NCBI GenBank assembly: GCA_034670405.1
Contig: JAXDDX010000001.1
Location: forward strand, 14,084,501 to 14,148,500
From: Hoplostethus atlanticus
Taxonomy: Eukaryota; Chordata; Actinopteri; Trachichthyiformes; Trachichthyidae
Direction: 5' to 3'
Length of the DNA: 64,000 nt
The notes below the pieces were generated by a model, which saw only the letters and a list, made by a program, of their open reading frames with translations, made no database searches and was not told where the DNA came from. This document shows, in pieces, positions 27,369-40,044 of the stretch (the first letter of the stretch is position 1; every line of letters starts with the position of its first letter). The position numbers and the translations under genes are program-made.

Positions 27369-28409
27369 GCCTACATAATACAGGGGTGACCCAGCGGCTC
27401 TTTGCTGTCTTGCCACAGCCCAGCACATGTTGACAGATTTATTGGATGCAATAATCAGAATGTATATCACCCAGCTCCGCTCCCCACAGGCAGCTCCTGT
27501 AATTGGCTCTCACACCTGGAGTTGAGTAAAACCATCGCTTAAACTTAAACTTTATACTTGGGGAAGTGAGTCTGCCATTTAAATGATTTGTTTAGACTTA
27601 TAGAAACTTCGGATGACGACTGAGGATGTTTTTGCCTCCTGAATTTTTGCAGTAACTGTGAGCATTGACAGTGAATATGCATTTTATCATGACATTTAAT
27701 ATTTCCATTTGTACTTTAACTCATTCATGGAACATTCAATTCTATGGTTCCCATTCTAGGAAATGTTGCTCAAGTGTTGAAAATTGTCTTCGTTAGTTTG
27801 TCAAAAGATCATATAGTGCAGACAGGAAGAGGGAGGACATCCAGACAGCTTCATCAATCAGGCCTGTGGTCCTATGGCCTCTACTGTACTTCAAATGATG
27901 CAACCGAACAGACACAGCATTACACCACGGAGTTTCCTGGGTTGTAATGGCGGGATGTCAGGATGCCTCTCCTGTCTGCCTGGTTGACTGGATAGAAATG
28001 TGGCTGTCTGGTCGGTTGGCTATCTGACTGGCTGGTTAGCCGGTGATCAGCATTCATGTCGTGCCCTGTTGTGCCCATCCTCTACAACACAAAGGGCTGA
28101 TCAGCGATGCTAGGCAGCGGGCAGGGGTATTCACCGAGCTAAAACACACTGCGGCGCTGGACTTAGCCTCCCCTGCTCCAGACTCAGTGTCTCAGTGTCC
28201 CAGTGTTTGCTTGTCTACTGTGGCATGAAATGGAGCGAGTCCGTATGATTGTGCCAGCGGAGCATTGCAAATAAGCCTCTCTCAGGGGGTAGACCCACTC
28301 CACTCAGAGTGCTACTGGATGAATTAGGCCCAATGTAAACTGTTGCTCTATGGAAAAGAATAACACTTCGATGCCTGTTGAAGCTCTTCTTCGGCTCTTT
28401 ATTTTATTT

Positions 28410-28633
28410 TGTCCCGCCACCATGGTGTGCGGGACATTATGTCATCATGGTGTCTTTGGAGCACCTTGCTGCACACATTCACATATTACTGAAGAACAAG
28501 TGATTTTCTTGAAACTACTATAACTCCTTAATGCTCTAAGATGCATACTTCATATTAATACCAACCATGTGTTATGTGAAGAAATGTTGACGTAGAAATA
28601 TTCTCTATTATTATCTGTTATCATGGTGGGACA
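28410..28633. mobile_element. MITE-like element with short inverted ends
   Basis: The left end reads 'tgtcccgccaccatg' (28410-28424) and the right end 'catggtgggaca' (28622-28633), an inverted repeat of TGTCCC(GC)CACCATG. The left end also folds on itself as a perfect 8-base stem (28410-28417 with 28429-28436) around the palindrome caccatggtg. The roughly 224-base body has no coding content. Size, inverted ends and lack of genes fit a miniature inverted-repeat element. I could not identify a target-site duplication. Confidence 0.55.
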
Positions 28634-31600
28634 TCAGGCAACAAGTGCCTCTTGTTGAGGAGTGTGTAAGGACTTATGAATGCAAGAGAGAGCCACGAAG
28701 CTGAACCATTAAAAGACAAAAAAAGAGTATTATGGGGAATGTTATAAAATAGCATTCCTTAAAAGTAAAGGGCAGATTTCTCCCCAATCCACCCCTAATT
28801 CCCCATGTCCCTGACCTTTATCCCAGTTATCCATCACCAGTATCTCATCCATCCTGACTCTCTGGCTTTCCGTTAATTACTATGATGGAGGGGTGGGGGG
28901 GGGGACATCACGTGTCCACAGGGATAATAGCCTAACAGGAAAGGACAAACAAATGATGGGCTGGCTCCAGATCCAATCTAAGACATTTTTCTTCCTCTGG
29001 CTGATTAGATTCGAGCCACATTGTGCTGCTTGGCTAAATGAAATTATTGGATATTTTCGGGAAAAACAAAGATACATGTTTCTCTCTCAGTACACCTGTG
29101 GTATTTTTTGTTTTTGTCACCACCGTGGTTATTTTCAGGGTTATTGCATTACGCTCCTCTCAGTAATGTATCAATCAAATAGAATAAGAATAGAATTTTT
29201 TCTTTCTTTCTTCTGCTTAAATAACAACAGATGCCATCAAACTATGGATTCTGCCTTTGGCTCCCCGGGGCCGTTTTTTTTTTTATCAAAGGCTTTTATT
29301 ATAAGCTTGCTAATCACATATGTCAAATGGAAGAAAGCAACCATTCATTCTCAACAATAGGGATTTTACGGGGGCCTCGGTAGTGATGTGTCAGCTACAA
29401 TGAGCTAACCCACAATGACTTCTCTGTTTGTCCTCGCTAGCCTGGGCTGATTTACTGGTCATCTGGGTGACTTGACCCCCTCCTCCTACTCTTGCTGTAC
29501 CGCCTTCCCCCACTTCTTGAACTCTTAATATCAAAACGTTTGGAGACGCTTTCATAGTGAAGTTAATACGGAGAGTTCCTAAAGCTCTCATGTGTTGTTG
29601 TTGGTTTACAGTCCTGGCCAAGAGTTCAGATGAAAAACAAAATGTCAACTGTACTTTTAATGGGAAGCTGGTGCCTTTTTTAAAGGACATGATTAAATTG
29701 TCTAATGTGTGGCATTTTCCTGTTCAGGCGCTGGCATGCCCCATTAATCCTCCATTGCTCTACGAAGTGATTTGTAACAATGCCCCAAAAATAGTAGGTT
29801 TTTTTTTTTCCTCTCTCGGCAAATTACGCCCCCCCCCGTCTTTGAGCATTTCATCTCCATCACTTTCTGCATTAATAATTGATGTATTCAAATCAGCTTT
29901 TTTGAGAGTTGGATTGCTTTTCTAATTCTGCAGAATACATTAGTCACGGTAGCCGGAGGCCCTAGATAAGACATTGTCTATCCTTCATTTCATTAAAGAC
30001 ATGACAGGATCTCTGCTTCAGCACAGTAAGACTAATACATTGTGTTATTTTTTTTTTTCAATAATGATTAATTATACTACTTATAAAGAATTGTAGTGAC
30101 AATTTTACATTAATTTTCCCATTTATTTGCTTACTTATACAAGATTTCGGTGAAGAAAATTAATTGAAATTACAGTATTACGACAAGAAAATAGAACAAG
30201 AGAAAAATGTTTTATTAGGTACCGTGAGTGCCATGGAGGTATGCTATCACTGACGTGCTAGCATGCCCATGGGAAGAAATATTAGACAAAAGAGCTTGCC
30301 GGAAACACTGAGTGGGCCACCCCAAGGTCTCTGTGGGCATTCTAAAAATATGGCCGTGCTTCTTTCAGATATTGAAGCCGGGCGATGACACAAACTTGGC
30401 AGACCCCTGATCACTTTTCCCAAACTCCCACCAAAGTTGATTCTCTTTTTCACATGCTGTCATAAATAGAAATCATTGTGTCTTGTTCCAAAAAGCTGAC
30501 TTTCTGTACAAAGTGTTTTAATAGCCAAATTCTGCCTATGATCCGATTTTTTCTTCTCTTTTTTTCACAATTTCAGGTCAAAAGAAGGTAGCACGTTTAT
30601 TACGGATCGGCCGTGAAGCGACTGCATTATTCATGGGGGAAAACATGTTTACTGTTGCCTTGCTCGAATGACCTTTGGTTTCCTCCAACATTTTTAACCA
30701 CACAAAACACATGTCATTTGGAAGAAATCCATAAATGCTTCACTCCTCTGTGATTTTTTTTTTTTGGAGGATGGAAGCAGAGCATATGCATTTTATAGTA
30801 AAACATTGCATTTTTCTCCATTATTGTCCAATTCCTTTAGGCTTTGGAGGTTTTTTTATCCTATTTCTGGCCACACAACTCTCTTTGATTCATAGCTTCA
30901 TCTCAAATTCATAGATGAGCTGTAAAGGGAAAATCCTGCTTATATGTCATTGGTTTTCAATCTCCTGTCTAATATCCAGGCTCATCTCCTGTGTCTGACC
31001 GCTGTTTGGTCTCTGCCCCTGGTGATTCCTGGAGAAAAGATGGAAAAGCCAATCAATCTTCAATTTCAGATGGCCTCTAATGTGGACTCCTGTAGTCATT
31101 GGACAGGGCTTTTTTTTTTTTTTTTCCAACCCCGCTGATGCATTCACATAATAAGTGAAGCTGGTTCAGAGACACAGGCTAGCTGTCATGTGAACATTTC
31201 TCAAGGGAAGAATAGCTAAGGAGATAGCAGAAGCATTTTCATGGAGTTGCTTTTTAACTAAAGAGGGTTTGGAGAAGGCCCACATAGGAAATTGATTTTT
31301 ACTCTGGGTTTATAATTACATGGTCTTGCAGACGAGTTCAACAAAAGCAATTATCTTTTAGCTAGAAACCCATTGATGCAGAATTGCAAACAACATAAAA
31401 CAAAATAATGAAAACAAGGCTGTTGTCTCCATTTTGGCCTGTATGTCCTTATTGTGTTAAATGACTGTGTACGCTCCTGACCACTAGTAGAAAAACAAAT
31501 GATTTCATCATGAACGAAAAATAACTCACACATTTTGACGGCTTTTAGACGGGCTGGGAACAACCGCCGAACTGTGGTGGAACTATTTTTTCAGTGTCTT

Positions 31601-33649
31601 GTCTCTCCTTTCTGAAGTGGTGTTGGAGAGAAACTGATCCTCCATGTGAGGGTTTGGAAGCCGTGAGCGGAGTTAGTCATGCCTTTGATGTGAACACCAG
31701 ACACGGTTGCTGGCTTTGTTTTCGCTCTCCAGCGGGATCACACGCCTTTGTTTTGGTGAAGTCATGTAACACTTGTCTAAAAATATTGAGGTTTGGAAAT
31801 GTTATTAACACCACTGTACTTTGTTCTCCGCAGTTCACCACAGTTACCCCCTATTAGACCTGGTGGTGTGCGTTTAGGCGTGCTTAGCGGCTACGATGCA
31901 TCCATGCAGACTTGGAAGGGTTTCATAACAACCTCATCTTTCTTTATTCAATCAGGTGTACACAATTGCCACATTGTAAATAAAATACAAATTTAAGGAC
32001 GGTGAACTTTCTTACTTTCTGACTGCGCACCTTGTTTCAGTCCACCTCATGATAAGGACTGTGACAGATTGAGCCACATGATTTTTTTTTTTTTTTTTGC
32101 TGAAGATTGAGATCCGGACTGGGCTTGGGTGGGATCGAGGGGGTGGGAGGAAGGAGGAGATGAGAGAGGAACCAGCGATGGGAGGTAGTACAGTTTGTGG
32201 GGCTTTTCTTGTTAGTGGCCACATGATCCCGTCGGTCCTCTGGGAGTCGGCATTCAGGCGTGCGGTCGGGGGAGGAATGTGCTCCCGGCTGGAAAAGGTT
32301 TGCAGTGCACAGAGAGGTCCTCTTTGCCGCCAGCTCCGCAGAAAGATGGGGGCCTGGCCAGCCACAGAAACTCAATCTTCCACTCCAGCTGGCCTCTTAG
32401 CCAGTAGTGCAGCAAGACCTGCTTGCAATGGATTAATGAATTGCCATGGAGTGGGAAGACTGGCCATGATTAGTTGGACTATCATGCAAATGTGTTAATT
32501 CTACTGTGGGTGGATCCCATTCATCCACCCTGAGTAGTTGTGGCTGAGTGGGTTAGGAGGTTACTCCCCCCTCTTTCTTTCTCCGCATTCCTCGATTCTT
32601 TCTCCCCGTGAGTGCCTGTCAACCGCAGTACTTTAGGTGCTCTCAGTGCCTGTATGACATATAAGAAGGAGACAATCTGAGAGGTGAACCTCATGCACAG
32701 TGACTCAGGAAGCCACGGCTGTAAACGGTACGGGGTTTTTGACTGACTGGCATGGGCTTTCGTCTGTGTTTCGCTGCCAGAGAAAATCTGGTGTGGTTTC
32801 GAGGCAATATATACTGTATCTGGCCCTCACTGGCTCCACCGCAATGTGCAATGGAAAAAGAGCGCACTTGTCTCCAAAATGGCTTAGAGATGTAATTGAA
32901 CCATAATGCCTCTTATGTGAGCATCTTGCGGTGGGATGAAGATCTCACTTGACAAATGGGCCAGAGAAAATAAACTGGCATATCTGAGTCATGAAGTGGA
33001 GAGTGGGGCTACCGACTCTTAAGCCCGCCGGTGGAAGGCTGGAGCCTCCGTCAGTCTGACTAGAGGAGCTAGAGAGAAACCCAATCATCTGCCCACTGAC
33101 ATCTAAGGCATTTCTATTCTATCCCGGCTGATTATTTCTGCGCCCCTTCCAACGTCCTGAGGCCAGGTAGTATCAATTTCTCCTAGATCCGTCGTAAGAA
33201 GGGCTAATTCTACTCACCCCTGTCAGGGCCGGTGTATTTCGTCATTTGTTGATTGCTGCAATCTCCACCGCACCACCACCAAAACTCCCCATGCTCTCTG
33301 GTATTGAGTGGCAGTTGTTCAGCGGGCCACTGCAAAGTAAAGCGCGATGTTAAAGGGGCCTCACAACGGCTAAGGTAGTAGGGGAAATGGAATCATGATC
33401 CTTGAGTCGTCTCTCTTTTGATTCATTCCCTTTGGACTATTTGTCACATTTTGTGTGTATTTTATCTGAGAGTTGAAAAGTTGTGCTGTGTGAGGCTGTT
33501 TTCTCTTCTTCCTTTTCTCTGCCCATCTCTCACTTTCCTTTTTGAACTCATTGTGTGTCCTCATTGTGACTTGCCATGAAGACTGATTACAACCTGGAGC
33601 TCTTGGCTTGTTATCACGTGTCATGTCCCATCCATCACGCTTTTTAACA

Positions 33650-33662
33650 CCCCCCCCCCCCC
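33650..33662. repeat. homopolymer C13
   Basis: Thirteen consecutive C bases. Confidence 0.9.
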
Positions 33663-34723
33663 GGTCCTGCTGTTGCCAAGCGCCTCCTCTCTAAGGAGAC
33701 TCGTTCTGTTGCCCCCTCATCACCGCCTCCCGTCCTCCGCAGAAACAAGAGGAGGTGAGGCCTGTCACGCTTCCCTGGACCCCTGCTGGCCGTCCCCCTG
33801 GCCACTGACACACACACACACACAGCTTGTGGCTGATGTAGCGGGTACCAGAGTGGAGGTCATGCAGGCTCATCCCCAACAGAGGGGGAAGTCATATAGG
33901 TCTGGTACCCGGTGCCCTTGCCTGCCCTGTTGGGATGGAAGTACATGCCCCTGATGGCACAGTTTCCGTCTGGTCCCGGGGCTTTGAGTAGAAATGCCCT
34001 TTATAAATGTCTCACTGCTCTACAATTGAGCAGTCGCTACTGCTGTGTAATCCCCTCGACAAACAACTTTATTCTCCCTCCCTTCCTGCCTCCCTTCCTG
34101 CCTCTCGATACAGTCTGTTGCGTCTCGTTCTCCAAGCAGGCAGGCCCAACATTCAGCCTGCTATGTTGATTGTCGAAAGCACAGGCCGCTGTCTCTCTCC
34201 CCGCGCAGCCTTTTGCCAACATGGCGTTCCCCTGCTGCGCGTCTGTATTTGTTTGTGGTTTAAGGGTGTGGTGCTCTTGCTTAATTCCCAACTCCACAGC
34301 TGTAAGAGCCGTGGCTGCGGTGGCAAAAAAACTGCCCGGCGCTCGAAGCTCACCCTCTGATTTTCTGTTTGTGAATGCCACATGACCGCACTCTCAGGGG
34401 GGAAGCTGCGAGCAAATCCAAGTTTCATTTCTTAGCAACCTATATTTTCTGCTTAGTCCGCATTGGTAAAGAATAGCTGTGAGTCCTCCTTAGAGTCCTC
34501 CTCAGAGAGCGTGTTGCCAGTAGAAATATACCATAAACACTGTTTTCAGACGCAGCACTTATATTGGATGTGGCGGGCCAGTCAAGTGGTGAGGCGAAGT
34601 GGGGTAACATTAATTTAATTGACTAAAATTCAGCGTTGAGCATTGTACCACAGACTGTCCATATGCATCACGTTCTCTGTACCCGTATGTCCTTTTCTAA
34701 CCCTTTTTTTGTTCTCGCTGCAG

Positions 34724-35300
34724 CCGTGCGATCAAGACCAACCAGGACCTGCTTCCAGAGACCCCCTGGACCAACATCTTCTACGATGACTTCTGGGGCA
34801 CGCTGCTCACGCACAGCGGCAGCCACAAGTCCTACCGGCCCCTCTGCACTCTCTCCTTCCGCCTCAACCACGCCCTGGGTGGGCTGGAGCCCTGGGGTTA
34901 CCACCTGGTCAACGTGGCCTTCCACGGTGCTGTGACGGGCCTGTTCACCTCCCTGGCTCGCCTGCTGCTGGGAGGGGGGCTGTGGAGCCTCCTGGCAGGC
35001 CTGCTCTTCGCCTCTCACCCCATCCACACCGAGGCGGTGGCAGGTGTCGTGGGCCGGGCGGACGTGGGCGCCGCCCTGTTCTTCTTGCTGTCCCTGCTGT
35101 GTTACATACGTCACTGCAGGCTGCGGGGCCACGCCGGGCCCTGCCGGCTTGTGGCCTGGCTCCTAGGCAGCCTCGGCTGTGCCGCCTGCAGCATGCTGTG
35201 GAAGGAGCTCGGAGTGACGGTCCTGGCTATATCGGCGCTGTACGACGTCTGCGTTTTCCACAGGCTCAAATTGCGACAGGTCATCATGCTCCTCTACAAG
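34724..35300 (+). CDS. tmtc2: TMTC2 exon 2 (lumenal loop and early membrane segments)
   Basis: This exon contributes 1 base plus 192 codons. A strong pyrimidine tract ends in cag at 34721-34723, and the donor gtaaac starts at 35301 (phase 0). The protein opens with R-A-I-K-T-N-Q-D-L-L-P-E-T-P-W, then the lumenal 'GSHKSYRPLCTLSFRLNHA' block, then 'HPIHTEAVAG' and 'GRADVGA', all TMTC2 hallmarks. Four hydrophobic stretches follow: around 'YHLVNVAFHGAVTGLF', 'LWSLLAGLLFA', 'ALFFLLSLLCYI', and 'LVAWLLGSLGCAACSM' through 'VTVLAISALYDV'. This is the GT-C-like half, placed in the ER membrane, that TMTC proteins are thought to use for O-mannosyl transfer to cadherins. The exon is much more GC-rich than its flanks, with third positions mostly G or C. 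At 35208-35210 the codon is CTC (Leu) where I recall Gln in the conserved 'WKEQGVT' motif. There is no in-exon start; the ATGs here are internal. Confidence 0.95.
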
Positions 35301-35402
35301 GTAAACAGTTTGTCCTCGCCCTGTGGTGCTGTTGTTTCAGATGTGTTTGATTTCCTGCACCCTTTCCCCCCGACAGCCAAAGCCCTAGCAAACAGCAGAG
35401 GA

Positions 35403-35404
<2 letters not shown>

Positions 35405-35456
<52 letters not shown>
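35405..35456. repeat. (GT)n microsatellite near exon 2 donor
   Basis: About 26 GT units beginning 105 bases after the exon 2 donor. In the transcript this is a UG repeat. Open frames through it encode only Cys-Val repeats. Confidence 0.95.
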
Positions 35457-35461
<5 letters not shown>

Positions 35462-36044
35462 TGCTTTTTATCAGGATATACTTTGAAAAACATGTTACCA
35501 GTGTATGCTCAGCTGTGTCATCCAGAACGGGTTGTTTCTGGGAAATATACACGTGGGGAAAGGAAAACTAAAGGAATGTTTTTGTTTATTTCTGTGCATC
35601 AAGTACATAATAGTGTACAGCCATGCCAACGCACCATACATATGTTGATGGGGTGACCCAAGTTTTAAAGAAGCATTATAGTAATGGATTCATGGAAGGT
35701 AATGGGGAGTTTTTCCATTGGAACGTAAATTCCCATTGGCCAGGGATTCCCTTTCAACCTTGGACCCAAACTACTTCTTCACATGTAGAGTCCCATAACA
35801 AATAGGCCTTGTGACCCATTTTGGATCCTGCCCCATAGTTTAAGAAAGTCTTCAGACTCACTTCATTTAAACAGTCTGTTCCATCCACCTTGAAACGGCC
35901 TCATAACAAACTGTCTTCCCTCGGCCATTTAATGCAAAATGAATTAAACAAAGCCTGATTTGATAACGGGTCGCTCATCGCTTCATCACGTAGTGTTTGA
36001 TATTGAGATGAATAAAACGCAATGAGAATTTTATTGTTTACAGC

Positions 36045-36050
<6 letters not shown>

Positions 36051-36123
<73 letters not shown>
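36051..36123. repeat. compound (GT)n(TAG)n microsatellite
   Basis: About 19 GT units run directly into 12 TAG units. Confidence 0.95.
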
Positions 36124-36125
<2 letters not shown>

Positions 36126-37770
36126 TACAGCGAGAGAAAGAGAAGAAAATGAAAACACTTTTCATAAGAACAAGTTGAGAATAACAAACTGTGATGGCCA
36201 TTTCTTATTTTCCTGTTGCTTTTAGACAATCCAGTGTTAAGTAGCCTTTTCCCAAACAGCTCCTTGTCAGAAGTGTTCACTGTTTGCTCTCTAATGCGAC
36301 ATCCGTGATTCTCTACCCGTCGGAACAAATCCAACAAGACGTTTGCAGAAACGTGACAAAAGGGGCTCCCGAGGAGCCAGTGGGACTGTGGCTCTCTGAC
36401 ACACCCAAGCAAAGGACAGGACGTTCTGAGAAATGCTTTGTGGCAAGGAGAGATGAGGGTAGACAAGGAGAGAGGCAAGAACAGAGAATGATAAAATTGC
36501 AGAGACTAAAAAAGAGAGAACAAATCTCGCCCCTCCCTTTTAGTGCTCAGCTCAGCGTGGAAATGAAGAGTGAGGCCCCTTGCTGCCTTCCTCTGCACGC
36601 TGTCCTCTCATGATTTAAGCCTTATCTGACTCTCTGTGTCCTCTGGACTATGGCCCATCCATTGACGCAGGCAGACAGGCCTTCTAATAGCTTGTCAGGC
36701 ATGGCTAGGCTAGAGAGGAAACGGGGCCAAGAGGGCCGAAGGAGATGATACCTCATAGTTGACAGCTTTTCAACTTTTGATTGGAAACCCACCACACAGA
36801 TCTACATTCCCTGCTGCTCCGGTTGTCTTTGGGAAAAAGAAAGCGGCAGATAGTTACATTCCTGGCATGGACCAGAGCCTATAGATTTTTCTCTTATTTT
36901 ATCATTGTTGCTAACTACCTTGGCAAGCATCTCTAGGGGCAGAAGTGCTCTGCATACAGTACGGTAAATCCAATTCAATTTCCTCACATCTGAATTGATC
37001 AGAGTGGCGTTGCTGATATGGATCCATGCTCCTGCCTCTATTGAAAGCTTGTAGCTTTTTATGAAAACATAATAACTTAGAAGTCATTTGTGAGATGGAA
37101 AAACATGATGATTACTGTATGAACTGATAGATAATATGGAAGCATTTGCAAAAATTCTACACTGGACTTAAATATTGGACCAACCCTGGAAAAGTTTCCA
37201 TATGCATCACGTTTGCCAACAGAGAAGCTCTTGAGATACATGTCGTTCTAGGCCTCCCACAAATACCGATGAAGACACATCTTCCATGCACCAAATCAAA
37301 TTTATTTTACTTTGGATACAAGTAAAGTTACAGGGCAGCTCCCTCTTAAAAGCTACTCTATCACTCTCCCAGCGGGATACTTTGCATTGAGGAGGCAAAT
37401 AAAGAACTGCGTGGGTCGTGAGGAACTTCTGGAAACAGTCTGGAAAACAACAAGCAAACGCCTGCCTGTTTCTTGATTCTGTCTCTAACTGAGGAGAGAC
37501 AAAAATAAAATGGCATGTTTTGGGGAAATGATGTTGCTGTGTTTGGCTTGATATTCCTAACGCATAACTTTAAAATGACAGTTGTCATCATAGCGTGTCA
37601 TTTTCTGCCACCACTGACAAAACATGAAAAGGGAGCATTGACAGATCGCAGTCATCATCACTTCAGTCACGATAACTTGGCAGGTCCCTTTTCTTATCAT
37701 AAGGCTTATTTCCTCTTAACATAAAGTTAACATTTTCACAGCGCATGAACATTCATCTATTGCTGTCTTT

Positions 37771-37785
37771 TTCTCTCTCTCCCTC

Positions 37786-37820
<35 letters not shown>
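37771..37820. repeat. (CT)n microsatellite
   Basis: CT units with ccct interruptions, perfect from about 37796. Confidence 0.9.
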
Positions 37821-39010
37821 GTGGAGTGAGGCAGTCACTTTGACTGATGATAAGCAAAGGGAGTTAGTCCTTAGGGCAAGTTGGAGAGAGCTGTCAACCA
37901 CCCATGTGAACATTAAATTGTGTATAGAGCTGAGAAAGAGGACAAATAAATACAGTCCCGGCTTGCGATCTATCAGGTGCTGAAACCTTTGGCTGTTAAG
38001 CGTCGTGATGGAGAACTTCCTGTGCCAAAGTGTGCAAATGGGCATTCATCGAAGTGGGAAGTGGAATCAAGGCATTAAAAAGGAACTGTCAGTGTGTCAC
38101 AGCTTTTACCCTGTTTGCGTCCATAAAAGCCCCTTCTTCAGAGGGCCTAAAGAGCCTTGCCTCTTGCGTGACAGACAGGCCACAGTGGGTCCGGCAGTGC
38201 GCTCTATCATTGCGCTCTCCACTCAGCTGAAGTCGTTTGACATTTAACATTGGAATGGTGAAATGGGCCTGCTTATCTGATTGTGGCTCTCAGTCAATTA
38301 CATTAGAGTTTTATATCTGCTGCAAATCTCCCATTGTGTCATTATGGCTTCTGTGTGCGGTTTGAAGGTTGTAAGCAGTTAGGACTGGGAGCTTCAGAGT
38401 AATTCCAAGTAGGCCGGGGAGTTCATAACTCATTTCATCGGGGCTTAAGCTGCAGTCTCTCCGCATACAAATCAGAGGGATGAGATAATGCATGTGCATT
38501 AGCCAGATTTAATGGTTATGTATTGTGTAACTTGAAATTTGCATAACAGAACGGGACGGGGAGAATTATACACAACAGTTTGTCATGTATGAAATTAAAC
38601 CTGTTGAAGAACTTTAAGAACCTTATTTGTATCACACTTTTCTAAAACAGAGTTTTCAAAGTTCTTCACATTCAAGACAGACAGAAACAGAGTTACCCAG
38701 TAAATGAGGAGGACAGCGGAAAAACAAAGAAGCAATTCTCAAAAGAGAAACATCTTGCTATAAATGTCTTTTAAAAGCAGGTCTATTTTGAACAGATTGT
38801 ACTTTTGTTTGTGTAGTTGCACATGAAGCACTAAAACTTTATTTGTTGTTTATGTATTGTTGTTTATAAGGCACTTAATGTCTTATAATACATAATAGGC
38901 GCTTCATAAACACATTATAATTACATCATAACTGCATCAGAAAATGTCATAATACACTATAGTGCATCATGGATCTGGCATGTTATAAGTAATATATTTA
39001 CCACTGAGGC

Positions 39011-39022
39011 CTATATATATAT

Positions 39023-39053
<31 letters not shown>
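39011..39053. repeat. (TA)n microsatellite inside element arm
   Basis: TA units with two TG interruptions. The array splits arm sequence that is continuous in the inverted copy at 40.12-40.28 kb, which suggests it expanded within the arm. Confidence 0.9.
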
Positions 39054-39746
39054 GAGGGAGAGAGGGAGATTTTTTTTTGTAACACATCATAAACATAAGG
39101 ACATTTGAATTACATCATAGTGGCATCAGAAAATGTCATAGTTTGCTATAATGCATTATGAATCTGGTATAACCATGTTATAATGCTTTTATAAGTAATG
39201 TATTTGTCACTGGAACTATTTGTTTATAAGGCATGAAATATATTACAAGCTGTGATTTTTTCTTTTCATCAAAATAACTAAAGTGACATCAAGCGATGCA
39301 TTAGCAGAGAGTGGTGGCCTTTTCATAAACACATCATATTGCTTAAAGTGAGATCACAGACATGATTGTAAGTGAGGCATGACACATTGTAATATGCTTC
39401 TACTTTTATTATGAGTTGTAAAATAACTGTTGCATGACATCATATTGTTAATAGCTCCATTATTCATTGTGTTTATTTGAAAAATGACATTAGCTCAAAT
39501 GACAGATGAAAATTGTTTTGAACGGTTCCAAATACATGCACACATTCATGGTTGGGCCTCAAACTAATTGAACTTTCTTTGCAGTTGTGCCACAACTCTC
39601 TCATCAACCACGGCTGGTGCCATAATTCACCAACTAGAGAACTGGCTGTGTGCAAATAATGACTAAATGTAAAATAACCAGGCTAGAAAAGAGATATGTG
39701 GAAAAAGTTCTACTGGCTAACTTTTTTGTGACTTTTAACTGGCAGA

Positions 39747-40044
39747 CTAATGACTAAAAATAAGTACTAGTGCCCAATTTTTAGTGACTAGTGCCTTTGC
39801 AGGAGAATTTAATTGCAGGAAAATGAAATTAGTTGCAAGTAACTATAAAATAAATACTTGTAAATTGTAAAAAAAAAAAATTGTACAACTAGTAAAAAGA
39901 GAAAAAGTGACTAGTAAACCAAATTTGTCGCTAGTACCTATTAAAATAGAACTAATATTTATGATATAGCAACAAGTAGTAGTAAGAGACTAGTAACTAG
40001 CAGAATAGTGACTAGTGACTAAAAATAAATACTAGTGACTAGTG
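39747..40044. repeat. ACTAGT-rich internal repeats
   Basis: The unit 'gactaatgactaaaaataa' plus gtactagtg (39745-39771) recurs as 'gactagtgactaaaaataaa' plus tactagtg (about 40011-40038). Several further 'gactagt' and 'aactagt' words lie between. The hexamer actagt is its own reverse complement. Confidence 0.75.

Larger units (their letters stand above)
17661..34723. other. intron 1, third part: no exon found
   Basis: No coding signal was found up to the exon 2 acceptor at 34721-34723. CpG-containing words are frequent between about 19.7 and 21.6 kb. Simple repeats are (TG)n at 18927-18967, (GT)n at 25552-25591, (GA)n at 27345-27368 and C13 at 33650-33662. A run of three long G tracts lies at 24443-24471 and a MITE-like element at 28410-28633. 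Open frames of up to about 210 codons near 21.5-22.2 kb occur on both strands, in a GC-rich, T-run-interrupted stretch, and look spurious. Confidence 0.55.
35301..38860. other. intron 2, 5' part
   Basis: This is non-coding sequence following the exon 2 donor. It contains a (GT)n array starting about 105 bases after the donor, a compound (GT)n(TAG)n array at 36051-36123 and a CT-rich array at 37771-37820. The remainder is single-copy-looking and shows no protein-like frame. Confidence 0.6.

Noticed and set aside
32531-32600. A 'gtggctgagtgggttaggag' word resembling a tRNA A box
   Set aside because: No convincing B box or cloverleaf stems follow; treated as chance similarity.
34668-35132. 154-codon open frame on the minus strand
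   Set aside because: It lies opposite tmtc2 exon 2 and is open only because of the exon's high GC3. It has no independent protein features.
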